A stretch of DNA of 64,000 nucleotides from Synaphobranchus kaupii (lineage: Eukaryota > Chordata > Actinopteri > Anguilliformes > Synaphobranchidae). The notes below the pieces were generated by a model that saw only the letters and a list, made by a program, of their open reading frames with translations, made no database searches and was not told where the DNA came from. The number at the start of each line of letters is the position of its first letter. Positions within the stretch are counted from its first letter, which is position 1. The position numbers and the translations under genes are program-made. The stretch covers positions 18,502,309 to 18,566,308 of the forward strand of contig CM056395.1 in the NCBI GenBank assembly GCA_029718625.1, read 5' to 3'. Shown here one piece after another: positions 41,660 through 52,950 of the stretch.

Positions 41660-44035
41660 TTTCAGGGCGCTCCTGCTGCTCTTTTCAATAATATTACCAA
41701 TTTATCCAGTCGCGCTAATTTTGTTTATGGTTGTCACCATGGAGACACATTCATAACATATACTCGGGAATGTCTGTTAGATCTGCTGCAACAAAGTTAC
41801 CATTGCTCTTTGCCGGAGTTTGAGTTTGATATCAGGACTGCAGGCGATCCTAAAAAGGCCACCAGGGAAAAGAAGGAAAAGAGGATGCAGGGGAGGAGTG
41901 AGGCAAAGACTGAAGAGACTGAGTGGTAAAAAGGCATGTCCACCACTTCCCTCGACAGTTCTAGCGAACGTCAGATCCCTTAGAAATAAATTGGATGAAC
42001 TTCACGCCAATGTTGAATTTCAATGGGCATACAAAGATGCTAACATCATCTGTCTAACGGAGACGTGGTTGGATGATAAGATTGCTGAGCTTTCTTTGGA
42101 AGAGTTCAGTTCTCCATTCCGGCTAGATAGAGACTGTACGTGCATGGCAAAAAGTCACGGAGGTGGAGTTTGTGCGTATGTCAACAAAGCTTGGAGTAAA
42201 ACAGCTGTGATCGGAGAGACGCATTGCTCCGCGGATGTGGAGTTGCTAGCCTTGTCTTTTAGACCCAAATTATCTACTGCGTGAGTTTGGTCAACTCTTG
42301 TTAATCCTTGTCTATATCCCACCTTCAGCCAATAAGACCAGTGCAACAGATACAATTGTATCTTGTGTTCAGTGCCTAGAATCAAAATCTCCTGATTCTC
42401 CAGTGTTAGTCTTAGGTGATATGAATAGCTGTAAACTCGATAAATCCTTGCCACTATACCATCAGTATGTTACCTGTGAAACAAGGGAAAGCAAGACCAT
42501 TGATCTGTGCTATAGTAAAATCAAAAATGCTTACAAATCAATCAAAAAGCCACCTCTAAGTACAGTGGATCACAATGCTATTCACGTCATTCCATCCTAT
42601 AAAACAAAATTGCAGAGGGAAGGAGTTGTCTACTACAAAACTGTTAAACAGTGGAATGATGATGTTTCTGAGACTCTCAAAGACTGTTTTGAATGTACTG
42701 ATTGGGAGCTTTTCTCACAGAATTCCACGCTGGATGAGACTGTAGAGGCAGTGACTGGCTATATAAATTTTTGTGAGGAAACTATTCTTCCATCTAAGAA
42801 AGCGAAAGTGTTCTCAAACAATAAGCCCTGGATAACAAAGAAGCTTAAAACAACGTTAAATGAGAAAAAGAGAGCCTTCCAATCAGGAGGCAGAGTTGAG
42901 TCAAAATTGATTCAGGCCAGGCTGAATAGACAAATTAAGGATGCAAAAAGAGCCTATAAGGAGAAGGTGTAAAATCTGTTTCAAGGGGGGAAGCTGAGAG
43001 ATGCCTGGAAAGGAATAAAGATCCTCTCAGGGATTTCTCCTAAGCAGAACGTCCCGGGCCCTCAGTCTAAGGAACACTGTCAGTTTGCTGAATCCCTAAA
43101 CATCTTTTACAGTAGCTTTGACTTCCATGACTTTAAAGCAGAAAGGGATGATGTAACATCAGAAGTATTGTTTCTATCTGAGGAGAGCAGCAACATCAAT
43201 ATACAGGTGGAGGATGTTAGCAGGGTGCTAAAAAGGGTGAAGTTGAACAAAGCCATTGGTCCAGACAACATGAGCTATCATGTTCTGCAATCCTGTCAAA
43301 CAACTGGCGCAGGTTTTCTGTGACCTGTTCAACCGCTCACTCGAGGAGCACATAGTTCCAGCACTATGGAAGTCATCGATTATCTCCCCTGTGCCAAAGA
43401 AGGCCAACCCATCTGCACCCAATGACTTTAGACCTGTCGCATCAACACCTGTTATAATGAAGTGTTTTGAACGCCTGGTGCTCTCACAGGTCCAACAGAG
43501 TGTGCAGAGCATAGTAGACCCTCTACAGTTCGCCTACCAACAGAAAAGAGGAGTTTACGATGCTCTCCTGACACTGCTTCACCTGGTCCAATCCCATCTG
43601 GACACACCAAAGTCCTACATCAGACTGGTGTTTGTAGACTTCTCTAGTGCATTCAACACAATCCAACCACACCTAATGGCTAAGAAGCTGCTGAAGATGA
43701 ACCTCAACCCTCATCTTATCCTCTGGGTAATGTCCTTCTTAACTGACAGACCTCAGTGGGTTAGATATAAAGGCCACTGCAGCACCACCAAGACTATCAC
43801 CACAAGGCTCGGTAATTTCTCCAGTGTTATTCACACTCTACACCGATGACTGCCAAAGCAACTGTCCTGAGATCACGTTCATCAAGTACTCAGATGATAC
43901 AGTAATTGTGGACTCATCCACCCTGATGACAAGCTTCAATCTGCTGTCAGCCAGTTCCAACAGTGGTGTGAAGTCAATTTCTTGGACTTGAATGTGGAGA
44001 AGACTAAAGAAATCGCCATCGACTTCCGGCGTTAG
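41660..44035 (+). mobile_element. CR1/Rex-type LINE ORF2, 3'-truncated
   Basis: Endonuclease (VLANVRSLRNKLDELHANVE, CLTETWLDD, VLVLGDMNSCKLD) then reverse transcriptase (SSIISPVPKKANPSAPNDFR, VFVDFSSAFNTIQPHLM, IKYSDDTVIVDSS). Stops or shifts occur near 42282, 42970 and 43847. The sequence ends abruptly after VEKTKEIAIDFR and returns to gypsy DNA, without the RT C-terminus, 3' UTR or tail. Clade assignment is by motif only. Confidence 0.85.
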
Positions 44036-44075
44036 CCGTCCCCGCCGGGAGCGTTCATGTTAAGAGGGAAGGAGA

Positions 44076-44275
44076 TGTTATGCATTTACGTCGTTTACAT
44101 TGACTTGTCCCACCTTACTTACCGTAGAGAGCGGCACACCTGTGACGTGTGTTTTAAGACAACATGACAGGGCAGTAGGAGATTGGAAAATAAAGTATGT
44201 TACTTACTTGAGCTCCGTCTATGGTGTGGTTTTCATATTGTTATAAGAGGGTTAAGATGTCCCTAGGATATAACA
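44076..44275 (+). repeat. 3' LTR of the decayed gypsy element
   Basis: 200 bp, starts TGTTATGC and ends GATATAACA, directly after the purine tract AAGAGGGAAGGAGA. Contains AATAAA at about 44189. Confidence 0.88.
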
Positions 44276-44301
44276 TTAGCGATGGTAAAGAAAATACTTA
44301 C

Positions 44302-44421
44302 AGGGCACATTGTTTGCCAAGCAAAAGTCATGAACATGATATTAAGGCCTGCCATGATCAACAAAATATTCCAAGCAAAATCTGGGCCTGGATGCAATGG
44401 GCCCGGCATGCTGCCAAGGAG
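44302..44421 (-). CDS. Candidate exon between gypsy LTR and minisatellite
   Basis: Acceptor ATTTTCTTTCAG and donor GCCCT|GTAAGT bound 120 bp, open in one - strand frame (LLGSMPGPLHPGPDFAWNIL...). This frame does not follow in phase from the exon at 45725. The + strand is also open here (KIWAWMQWARHAAKELKENE), so strand and coding status are unsure. Confidence 0.3.
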
Positions 44422-44499
44422 CTGAAAGAAAATGAATCCAAAACCACATCAACTCCTGTTCCCTGGGGCTATACCTACTGAGCTAATCAGAGCGATCAA

Positions 44500-44985
44500 T
44501 ACACAATTACTGTCGGGAACAAGGTAGGGTCGGGCACAGAACGGGTCGGGCACAGGTGGGGGGGTCCCGCGGATAGCGTGGGGGGCCCGCGATGGCACTC
44601 TAGCCGTGAGGGTCACGAACAAGACGTGACCCCGGCCGGGGGGGTCCAGCTTGGGATGGCACGCCAGCCGTGGGGTCAGGAACAGGTGCGGGGGTCCTGC
44701 GGATAGCACGGGGGGGCCCGCGGCGGCACTCTAGCTGTGGGGAAACAGGAACCAGACGTGACCCAGGCTGTGGGGTCCAACTTAAGGATGGCACGCCGGC
44801 CGTGGGGTCAGGAACCGGTGCAGGGGAGGCCCAGGGAACACAACCTTCAAACCTGTGGGCGGCACTCAGCCTAGGGGTAGGAACAGGTGGGGGGGTCCCG
44901 CGGATAGCACGGGGGGCCCGCGACGGCACTCTAGCCGTGGGGGAACAGGAACACAAAGGGACAGGAATGAGGAGGGACAGGAACG
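44500..44985. repeat. GC-rich minisatellite with ~130-200 bp units
   Basis: Three diverged units share ACAGGTG-GGGGGTCC, CGCGGATAGC, GGCACTCTAGC and GATGGCACGCC (near 44560, 44685 and 44885). Long frames across it on both strands result from stop-poor repeats. Confidence 0.75.
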
Positions 44986-44989
44986 AGGA

Positions 44990-45198
44990 GGCCTGGAGGG
45001 AACAGGGGAGCCTGGAGGGAACAGGGAAGTCTGGAGGGAACACGGAAGCCTGGAGGGAACAGGGAAGCCTGGAGGGAACAGGGAAGCCTGGAGGGAACAG
45101 GGGAGCCTGGAGGGAACAGGGAAGTCTGGAGGGAACAGGGAAGCCTGGAGGGAACAGGGAAGCCTGGAGGGAACAGGGAAGCCTGGAGGGAACAAGAC
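44990..45198. repeat. 19-bp minisatellite, 11 copies
   Basis: Unit GCCTGGAGGGAACAGGGAA. Variant units (GAG-, AAGT-, AAGC-, AAGC-, AAGC-) occur in the same order twice, giving a 95-bp higher-order period. Confidence 0.93.
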
Positions 45199-45475
45199 CT
45201 AGACAAGACAAGACCACAACGGGAAACCCAGCTCACAAAATAGACAAGCACACAAGACGGTCCTGACCTGAACAAAAAGACAGGGCAGACTATATACAAG
45301 ACATGACGAGGACAAAACGAGCAACAGGTGGGAGAAGGGTAACGAGGACACGAGAGGAAAACACAATTCAGGTGTGGGGAGTGCAGGACACAAGTAGGAG
45401 GGAGAGACGGAAAACACAGGGTGGACTATGAGACAATGGGAAAACCCGGGACGGAATCCGGGTGCCTCACAATTA
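45199..45475 (-). repeat. LTR-like or transposon end next to minisatellite
   Basis: On the - strand it reads GTGAGGCACCCGGATTCCGT and is rich in TGTCTT/CCTGTC words typical of fish LTR sequence. No partner LTR is visible, so the call is tentative. Confidence 0.35.
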
Positions 45476-45724
45476 CTATCCTTCAGTAAATTAAAATGAT
45501 TAAAAAGAGATGATTCCAATTTAACTAGTTCTCGATCAATAGTTCTCATTCAGATTTTTGACAAATTTGACAAAATACCAGCTTCCAAATTGTAAATCTT
45601 ATTATAGCCTACATCGATTTACCAGGAATACAACTTGTAATTAAACAATCTATATTCTATACAGTATGAAATATTAAATAAACAAAACAAAACATTGACA
45701 TTAGCTACTGACTTAGCAATTTAC

Positions 45725-45799
45725 CACAACCGTGCAAATGCTCGTGCAGCTGATGGAAAAACGCTGGAACATCGAAGCTCCCAAATATGCCATCAGAAT
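45725..45799 (-). CDS. Candidate exon, unknown - strand gene
   Basis: Acceptor TTTGATCCAG, donor TTGTG|GTAAAT; 75 bp. In the frame set by the exon at 46151 it encodes DSDGIFGSFDVPAFFHQLHE, which reads like real protein. Confidence 0.5.
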
Positions 45800-46150
45800 C
45801 TGGATCAAATAAATTTCAGATTAACATTGCGCATTACAAACTACATTTTAGCCCTTAATTCGTTCAACAATTAGGTTTAACTGTGGCCTGTAGCCTACAT
45901 TAATATAATGGCACCGTCTATGTGGTAGCTAAACAGGCCGTAGCAGCATGTATTTCATATCCGTTTTCTGGGAGCTCTAGATCGCATCTTAATCTATAAG
46001 TTTTAACGCTAATTATAGCTAATTACACCGCTTCCAAATTTGGTTAACCCGTTTAGTTACAATTAGCAAGCTAGTCACATAGCATCTGTTACGTCAGCTT
46101 GATGTCTTGCTGAATTCTCATCGGAAATTATTCATGGTGGCAGTGCTTAC

Positions 46151-46186
46151 CAGTTAATTGATTGCCCACAGTTGTTGAGGGCTTGA
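46151..46186 (-). CDS. Candidate 36-bp exon, unknown - strand gene
   Basis: Acceptor CATTGCTTTCAG and donor AACTG|GTAAGC. In the frame that continues into 45799-45725 it encodes KPSTTVGNQLT. Confidence 0.45.
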
Positions 46187-46479
46187 CTGAAAGCAATGAC
46201 ATAAACAAAATCCAAAGTAGTTACATGTTTAGCTACATGTCGTGTATGCAGATATGAGCCCAACATGTTTCCAATCGCCAACAAAGTTCATTTCTGAATC
46301 TTGTCACATATATAGAAATTCAACATCCCTGATTTAAACTTGAGCTGTTAGCCCTCAAATGGGCTGTAACAGAAAAATTCAAAGACTACCTGTGGGGGGC
46401 GACCTTTATTTATCTGCAGTCCACGAAGCTGGGGGCAACGGAACAAAGGTGGGTGGCCCAACTCTCTAATTATAACTTT

Positions 46480-47376
46480 TCTCTCTGCCATAAGCCAGGT
46501 TCGGAACATCGAACATGCCTTGTCGCGACTCACAGAATGTACCACCAGACAAGTCGGGGCCCTGGAGGCTATAAAGGAGGATCTGGGTGAAAAGTCATGG
46601 GTGGAATGGCAGGGGACAGACCAGGAGCTGGGCCAGGTGCGGGAGTGGCTACAGAACGGGGTGGAACCAACCTTGGAGGAACGCCAGGCCCTGAAGGGGA
46701 CCGGACGGCAACTGATGGGGGAGTGGGACCGGCTGGAAATGCAAGGGGGCATTCTGCTGCGACGGACACTAGTGCGAGGGGGCACTGAGGAGGTCGGCGC
46801 CATTGTAGTCCCCATGTCGGAACGAAGAACCCTCTGGGCTCGTTATCATGAGGTATGGGGACATGCCCGGGGGGTCCGGCTTCTCCGAATCTTGCAGGAA
46901 CGGCGGTTCTGGACAGGCATGGCACGGGACAATCAAAGCTGGGCAAGGGAGTGCGCGCGATGTGTGCTGCGCTTAGCAGGACCTGAGAATCACTTGCGTG
47001 TGCGGCCAGGTGACTGGGAAGGAGGGGGAATGACTTGCGGAGATGGAGGTAATGCGGCAGGTGGACAGGTGACAGGAGGTCCTAACATAGCTGCTAATCC
47101 AGTATTAGGTTTTTGGCCTGTTGCTGTTGCCATTGAGCAGGTGCATCCAGACCCACCCAGGAATCCAGTGTCTGAGGGGGTGGGTGTGGGGCCTGATCCA
47201 GGGGAGGCAAGTGGTGAAGGTCCCATGGAAGGTGCGGACAGTGAGGCTAGTGGTGAGGTGAACAGTGCTACCCTGGGTCCTCGCCGATCCCAGCGAGTTA
47301 ATTTGGGGTTGTGGCCCACAAGGTATCGTGAGTAGTGGCCGGGATGACCAATGTTAAAGCGGGGGGAAGTCTCGTG
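46480..47376 (+). pseudogene. Third gypsy remnant: integrase zinc region and C-terminal tail
   Basis: A long + strand frame (46520-47335) has the integrase HHCC region (YHEVWGHARGVRLLRILQ, SWARECARCVLRLAG) but no DDE core; it jumps to an acidic Gly/Glu-rich tail ending RRSQRVNLGLWPTRYRE. AAAGCGGGGGGAAG at about 47358 looks like a polypurine tract, so an LTR probably begins near 47373. The internal deletion removed the catalytic part. Confidence 0.7.
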
Positions 47377-48486
47377 GTTGCCCTTATGGGTGTATATATG
47401 TATATGTCATGTTTATTTTAATGTCTGTTTATATGTACTGATGTTCATGCGATAAATGCCTGCTATTGTGTTTTCGGGTTGTAGGGATGTGGAATTAATT
47501 GAAATGGGGGGAGGAACTAAAACTGAACTGAAATTGATTAATTGAATAACGAGACTGTTGGGGAAAAGGGGGAAACTCACCGATTTACTGCACCTGCTGT
47601 GGAACGCCATAGGTGGACCTGTGAAGAGGGGAGTGCTGAAGGATTGATTGTCTGTTTGCGATTGGGTAGTTTCTTTTATTAAGGAGAGCTGTGGCGGTGA
47701 GGCGGGACGGAAAAAGATGGGAGATGAGAGTGAGGTGGAAGTGGAAGCTGGCTGCTAAAACTTCAGATGTACCGGTGAAGCCGACGTCAGACTGCCACAC
47801 CCACTGATGATCAGAGGACCAGCCAGTTACATGCGTATCTGAAATCAGCCTCCCCATTCGTTGATCTCTTATTGTTCGGGTGAATGAACAGAGAAAAGAG
47901 ACGCCGTGTGTGCTCATTGCGGTGTTTCCCCTCATTCTCCGAGGTACCACATCGACCGGCGGCGGGGAAGGGAAGTGACCAGTACTGTTGTTCCAGGTGT
48001 AACCCCTCCCCCCCTATGCTCAAAGCAGCCACGTTGAGGAGTGACGTGCACTCGGCTTGGGATGCTGATGACGGTGGCCACATTGTCGGCATTGACCTAA
48101 AGTTAGAACTAGTGCGAACTGGGGTACTGGTTATTGTGCCTGCGTTCTTTTCTTTTTTTTGGGACTTTTTATTATTCCCTTTCCCCTCCTTCCTACAAAC
48201 AGTGCAGTTTAAGTGGGAGGGTTTGACCGCAGAAACGGTGCTGAAGCCTGTATTTGAGCACTAATGTGTGGGTGAATTATGTACTTTTTTGGGCGTAAAG
48301 CCTGATCCATTGTGATTAATGAATTAATTGACCGTGAGGTTATTTTCTTAGGAGTGTACCACTGCATGTTAAACCATTATAGGTCTGAAGGCATAATGGC
48401 GCCATTTACTGTTTGTGTTTTCCCTCTCTTGCTAACTGCCCTGTAGGCTACAAATTTTGTGAATAAAAAATTTGAAGTAAACTTAC
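47377..48486. other. Probable LTR of the third gypsy remnant, boundary unknown
   Basis: Follows the polypurine tract and contains AATAAAAAA near 48461. No second copy is in the window, so length and end cannot be fixed. No gene recognised. Confidence 0.35.
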
Positions 48487-48521
48487 CTGGTGTGGTGACT
48501 GTGCTTCAGGGGGATCCGAAC
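48487..48521 (-). CDS. Candidate 35-bp exon, unknown - strand gene
   Basis: Acceptor TTGTTTTACAG and donor ACCAG|GTAAGT. Two frames are open; phase does not match directly with the exons found on either side, so an exon is missing or this is chance. Confidence 0.35.
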
Positions 48522-48544
48522 CTGTAAAACAAATAAAGTGGCTG

Positions 48545-48900
48545 ATGTAATATAACCTAGCGATTAAGTTTTCTCTTCGGCATATGAAACGCATGTTCAA
48601 TTGCATTCAGATTGGGTGACTGACTTGGCCAGTCAAGAATTTTCCAGTTTTTGGCTATGAAAAACTTTGTTGCATTAGCGGTATTTTTTGGATCATTGTA
48701 GGATGAAGCGCCATCCAATGAGTTTGGAGGCATTTGCTAGAAATTCAGCAGATATGATGCTTCTGTTCACTTAAGAATTCATTCTGCTGCTGCTATCAGC
48801 AGTTATATCACCACAGAAGACAAGTGAGCCAGTACTTGTGGCAGCCATACATTGCAAAACCATAACCCCGCCCCACCACCACATTTCACAGACGAGGTGG
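48545..48900 (-). pseudogene. Tc1 transposase, 3' half (outer Tc1)
   Basis: The - strand carries a GGG-V-like block, SSRMNS-type sequence and FFIAKNWKILDWPSQSPNLN followed by AIEHAFH with the third catalytic acid (E). It is the continuation of the fragment at 55557-55800, displaced by 6.6 kb of later insertions. Frames are broken. Confidence 0.75.
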
Positions 48901-48902
48901 TA

Positions 48903-50536
48903 CAGTCAAGCCGGAAAGTCTCCCCACCCCTTTCACATTCTCCACGTTTTATTACGTTACAGACATATTCTACAATAGATTGAGCTAATTTTTTGTCTCA
49001 AAATTCTACACAAAATAGCCCATAATGACAAAGTGGTTTGACAAACAGGTTTTTAGACATTTGTGCTAATTTATTAAAAATCTAAATGTAAAATATCATA
49101 TGTACACAAATGTGCACACCCTTTGATATGATACCCAAAAGTGAGCTGAGGTGCATTTTGTTTCCAATGATACTGCTTGAGATGTTTCTACAACTTAATT
49201 GGAGTCCACCTGTGATAAATTCAATTGATTGGACATGATTGGGGATTGCCAACACCTGCCTATATAAGGTCCCACAGTTGACAGTGTATGTCAGAGCAAA
49301 CTCCAAGCCATGGGGTCAAAGGAATTATCTGCAGACCTCAGAAACAGGATTGTGTCAAGGCATAGATCTGGAGAATGGTACGGAAAAATCTCTGCAGCTT
49401 TACAGGTCCCAAAGAGCACAGTGGCCACCATCATTCGTAAATGGAAGAAGTTTGTAACCACCAAGAATCTTCCTAGACCTGGCCGCCCGGCCAAACTGAG
49501 CAATCGGGGAAGACGGGCCTTGGCCAGGGAGGTGGCCAGGAACCCGAGGGTCACTCTGACAGAGCTCCAGCGTATCCTTGTGAAGATGGGAGAACCTTTC
49601 AGAAGATCAACCATCCAGGCAGCACTTCACCAATCAGACTTTTATGGTAGTGGCCAGACGGAAGCCCCTCCTTAGTAAAAGGCACATCACAGCCCGCTTG
49701 GAGTTTGCCAAAAGGCACCTAGAGGACTCTCAAACCATGAGAATCAAGATTCTCTGGTTTGATGAAACCAAAATGGAACTTTTTGGCCTGAATACCAAGC
49801 GTCACATCTGGAGGAAACCAGGCACCGCTCATCACCTGGCTAATACCATCCCTACAGTGAAGCATGGCAGTGGCAGCAACATGATGTGGGGATGTTTTTC
49901 AGCAGCGGGAACAGGGCGACTAGTCCTGATAGAGGGAAAGATGAATGCCGCTAAGTACACCGAGATCCTTGAAGAAAACCTGCTCCAGAGCGCTCTGGAC
50001 CTCAGACTGGGGCGAAGGTTTACCTTCCAACATGACAACGACCCGAAGCACACAGCCAAGAGAACAAAGGAGTGGCTTCGGAGAAGGTCTGTGCATGTCC
50101 TTGAGTGGCCCAGCCAGAGCCCAGACCTGAATCCAATTGAACATCTGTGGAAAGAGCTGAAAATGGCTGTGTACCGACGCTCCCCATCCAACCTGACGGA
50201 GCTTGCAAGGATATGCCAAGAGGAATGGGCAAAAATGTCCAGAAACAAGTGTGCCAAGCTCATAGCTTCTTTCCCAAGATGCCTTGAAGCTGTAATCGCT
50301 GCCAAAGGTGCAGCAACCAAGTATTAGGCTAAGGGTGTGTACAGATATGTAACCCCTAAATAACCTATTTTTGTCAGTAAAATAAAATTGCATATTTTCT
50401 AAAAACCTGTTTTCACTTCGTCATTATTGGCTATTGTGTGAGGCAAAAAATGAACTCAATCTATTGTAGTATAAGTCTGTAACGTAATAAAACGTGGAGT
50501 AGGTGAAAGGGGTGGGGAGACTTTCCGGCTTGACTG
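48903..50536 (+). mobile_element. Near-complete Tc1 transposon
   Basis: Ends CAGTCAAGCCGGAAAGTCTC and its inverse, each next to TA (48901-48902, 50537-50538). 1634 bp with a transposase gene in the middle. The subterminal ATTCTACA-type and CATAATGACAAAGTGG sequences are also mirrored at the other end. Confidence 0.95.
49310..50327 (+). pseudogene. Tc1 transposase with one frameshift
   Basis: Cut-and-paste DD34E transposase. The first frame (49310-49675) starts ATGGGGTC and contains the paired-type helix-turn-helix DNA-binding region (LRNRIVSRHRSGEWYGKISA, STVATIIRKWKK) and the second RED-like HTH (RALAREVARNPRVTLTEL). The second frame (49644-50327) has WFDETKMELFG (first D), FQHDNDPKHTAKR (second D) and SPDLNPIEHLWKELK (E), and ends with TAG-terminated KGAATKY. 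The frames overlap around 49644-49675 and need a shift, so the gene is broken by a small indel there; otherwise all catalytic residues are present and length is typical (about 340 residues). Confidence 0.92.
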
Positions 50537-50538
50537 TA

Positions 50539-50725
50539 TGTTTTGGATCTTAAGATAACATAAGATATACTTTATTGTGCCTATAGGGAAATTTGTCTTG
50601 TACTCACTCATTGCAGCATTACAGAACACACAACTGCACAGACCTATATGACAAATCTCATACACATTTTACATACATATATAATATTGCCAATAAAAAC
50701 CAAAGCATCATATTGCACAACCCCA
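50539..50725 (-). mobile_element. LINE 3' end (right of Tc1, left of hAT)
   Basis: On the - strand it ends CAATAAAGTATATCTTATG, the AATAAAG-plus-simple-tail 3' end typical of CR1/Rex-type LINEs. It is continuous with the reverse-transcriptase part at 54904-55556 once the hAT element is removed. Confidence 0.65.
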
Positions 50726-50934
50726 TAAGCATGGGCGACATCGCCGTCACGACGATATTGCGACGAGGTAGTCTTGATCGCGAGCGCGATACTCCAAAAT
50801 ACTACTAACGATATCCTACTATATTAAGTGTACACTGAAAAAGTTTGTATTTGCGTCAATAATAATTTTCTGAAATGTACGGGAAATGTAATAAAAAATA
50901 TATATATATATTATTGTCTTACCATACTCCATAC

Positions 50935-52033
50935 CAGTGTTCGAATTACCCCGAAGTTTTCGGGGTGCCCACCCACAGTGGTGTAGTGCTTTTTTGCTTT
51001 TTTTTGCCGGAGCGCAGTATTTCAATATGACGCCATCTACACAAACCTGGCAACCCGGCAACCGATAAGGCTAGGCTACATGAATTCACAGCACACCACA
51101 GATATATTTACCTGCCATAACTTTGCAACAAAGTAAACATTTTGAACGCACGTCTTCAAGAACCTGTATGTTGTTCTATCCTGTACAAATTAGAGCAGCA
51201 CATCGTTTTATTTTAGAGCACTTTCGCTATCACGCATCATTGTGGAGCCGAGTGGAATTTCAGAACAATGCATTCTAAGACTTTTCAATCAAGAACAGAA
51301 CAAATAGGCTATATGGCTACATAGTATATTTAGGTACCTTAACATTGAAACAATTTCTATGCCTGCGCGTGTCAGAACTGAGAAATAGGCTATAGAGCAC
51401 ATTGGAATGTGTAAGTCGTGCAAGCAACATTTAAGAGCGGTTCCACACGCTGTTTTGCTTTTGGGAGGCCCCATTTCTAAATGCTTTGTAAAAGGTGTGT
51501 ATTAATTAATGGGGTGACGCTGGGTGACCACAGGGCATATATATAACACTATAAGAAATACAAATGCCATAATACGCCTTTTAAAAATTATTATTCTTTT
51601 ATCTTTAACATTTTACAAATCATCCCATTTCAAGCCGTCTGTCCCATTCATATCCATCATCGACTCACCACCTATTGGATGTAGTCCCAAAGTGACCTCT
51701 TTTCCTTTCTCTTGGCGTCTTTCTCCGGTTTCCACGAAGCTGAAAGACGATGCCGGCCTTCAGCCATGACCTCACGAAAGGTTTTGGGTTGAAATATTCC
51801 AATGGGGCGATCCGATAATTATGTCTGCTAAACAAAAACAGTCCCCCTAGTGGTGTGGCTGAACATTACATCCACTTATTTTCATGACAGATAAGTGCCG
51901 GTGACTCGTAGAAATAAGAAATAAATGGGGGCACCCCCGTCCCCCGACCTTTGTATTTTCATAGATCTAGGTATGCCATGGCCAGAACTAGGTATGCCGG
52001 GCATTCCCGGGCACCAGCGTAATTCGAACCCTG
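50935..52033. mobile_element. hAT element nested in the larger hAT
   Basis: Ends CAGTGTTCGAATTACCCC and inverted CAGGGTTCGAATTACGC, flanked by identical CTCCATAC (50927-50934, 52034-52041). 1099 bp; no transposase recognised. Confidence 0.92.
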
Positions 52034-52381
52034 CTCCATACTACATGTGCTACAACGCGCAATCTGCAGCCCTGGGCATTTCGGACCTGACCTGATTTCA
52101 ACCACGTGTCAAGCACTAGCGAGTTGCGACCACTCGTGTTGGCGAAGTTTGCAGAGGGGTGCACCTGGGAGTGTTCGCGCCTCGCGGAATAAGGACTTGC
52201 CTGGGCCACGTTCAATCTGAAAACCGTTTTGCTACGGTTTCCGGGTTGAACGACATGTTTCCTCAAAACGGCGTGAAACTGTGTGCAACCATAGACTGTA
52301 TAAAAAGTGTGCAACGGGCTTTGAGGTACGTTTTCTCTCGTTTGGTGGGTGTGTCAGGGGTGTTATCCAATCAGCAGCGAC

Positions 52382-52392
52382 GTGTATATAAA
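52382..52392 (+). promoter_or_regulatory. TATA box before the + strand frame of the PIF-like remnant
   Basis: GTGTATATAAACC about 35-40 bp upstream of ATG at 52424, with an inverted CCAAT (CCAATCAGC) 15 bp further up. Good core-promoter layout. Confidence 0.5.
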
Positions 52393-52423
52393 CCCCCGCC
52401 GTATTAAAGAGGCAGTGCGCACA

Positions 52424-52552
52424 ATGGATCAAGCTAAAGTCTTTTACAAATGCGTCAACTGCAGCTTGGTGTGTGCAACAATTGAAGGCATTAGAAGACA
52501 TGTTTGTATCTTTTGCTATTGTATGTACCATTGTGGAGTGACACTTTCATAA
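52424..52552 (+). pseudogene. Truncated zinc-finger-like frame
   Basis: 42 codons beginning MDQAKVFYKCVNCSLVCATI, with C-X2-C and a following H (GIRRHVC), resembling the start of a C2H2 finger. It stops soon after; the remainder of the gene is missing. Confidence 0.4.
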
Positions 52553-52671
52553 ACTTTTCTACTCCACTCTACTCCTCTAAATATATAATGGTAAATATTA
52601 CAATAGCATATCACAACAACAGTGATCAGCAATAATGATAGGCCTAATACTCATAATAAAATAATTAGCTC

Positions 52672-52950
52672 CTACACAGTCTCGAAGGTAAGAAGTGGAT
52701 TATCCTTCACCTGAAATGTTTGCCTTGTCATCCTGAAATGCGAGTCAAATGTTGGATCACTATACTTAGGAACCACAGTTTCCACATACCCCTTCACTCG
52801 ATTGGGACGTTCTCTGCTATTCTGGACAGCAAGGGCAGTGACTGTAACATCGAGCGTATTTTGGAGTATTAAACACGTATTTAAACCGATTTCATCAGGC
52901 TCCGAAAATTCTTCAAAAATGACGCAAAGAATGGCCTTCTCAGCTACCAT
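52672..52950 (-). pseudogene. Harbinger-type transposase N-terminal remnant
   Basis: From ATG at 52950 about 92 codons. The C-terminal part YVETVVPKYSDPTFDSHFRM followed by TRQTF matches the N-terminal signature of PIF/Harbinger-type nucleases (sequence recalled, not searched). The catalytic part is absent. Confidence 0.5.

Larger units (their letters stand above)
36771..44275 (+). mobile_element. Decayed Ty3/gypsy element carrying two LINE fragments
   Basis: The 3' LTR is whole (44076-44275). The 5' LTR is reduced to its last 28 bp, recognisable by CCCTAGGATATAACA shared with the 3' LTR end. Gag, protease, RT, RNase H and integrase follow in Ty3/gypsy order with several stops and frame changes. 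A - strand LINE fragment sits in the leader (about 36970-37650) and a + strand LINE lies between integrase and the polypurine tract (about 41660-44035). Confidence 0.9.

Noticed and set aside
44600..45299. Proline/serine-rich and glycine-rich frames on both strands
   Set aside because: The 19-bp and longer minisatellites are free of stops; the repeated peptides simply mirror the DNA unit.
46520..47335. 271-codon frame considered as a domesticated gypsy-derived host gene
   Set aside because: It lacks the DDE core, ends at a polypurine tract and has a jump between the zinc region and tail, so it fits an internally deleted gypsy copy better. Conservation in other fish would reopen the question.
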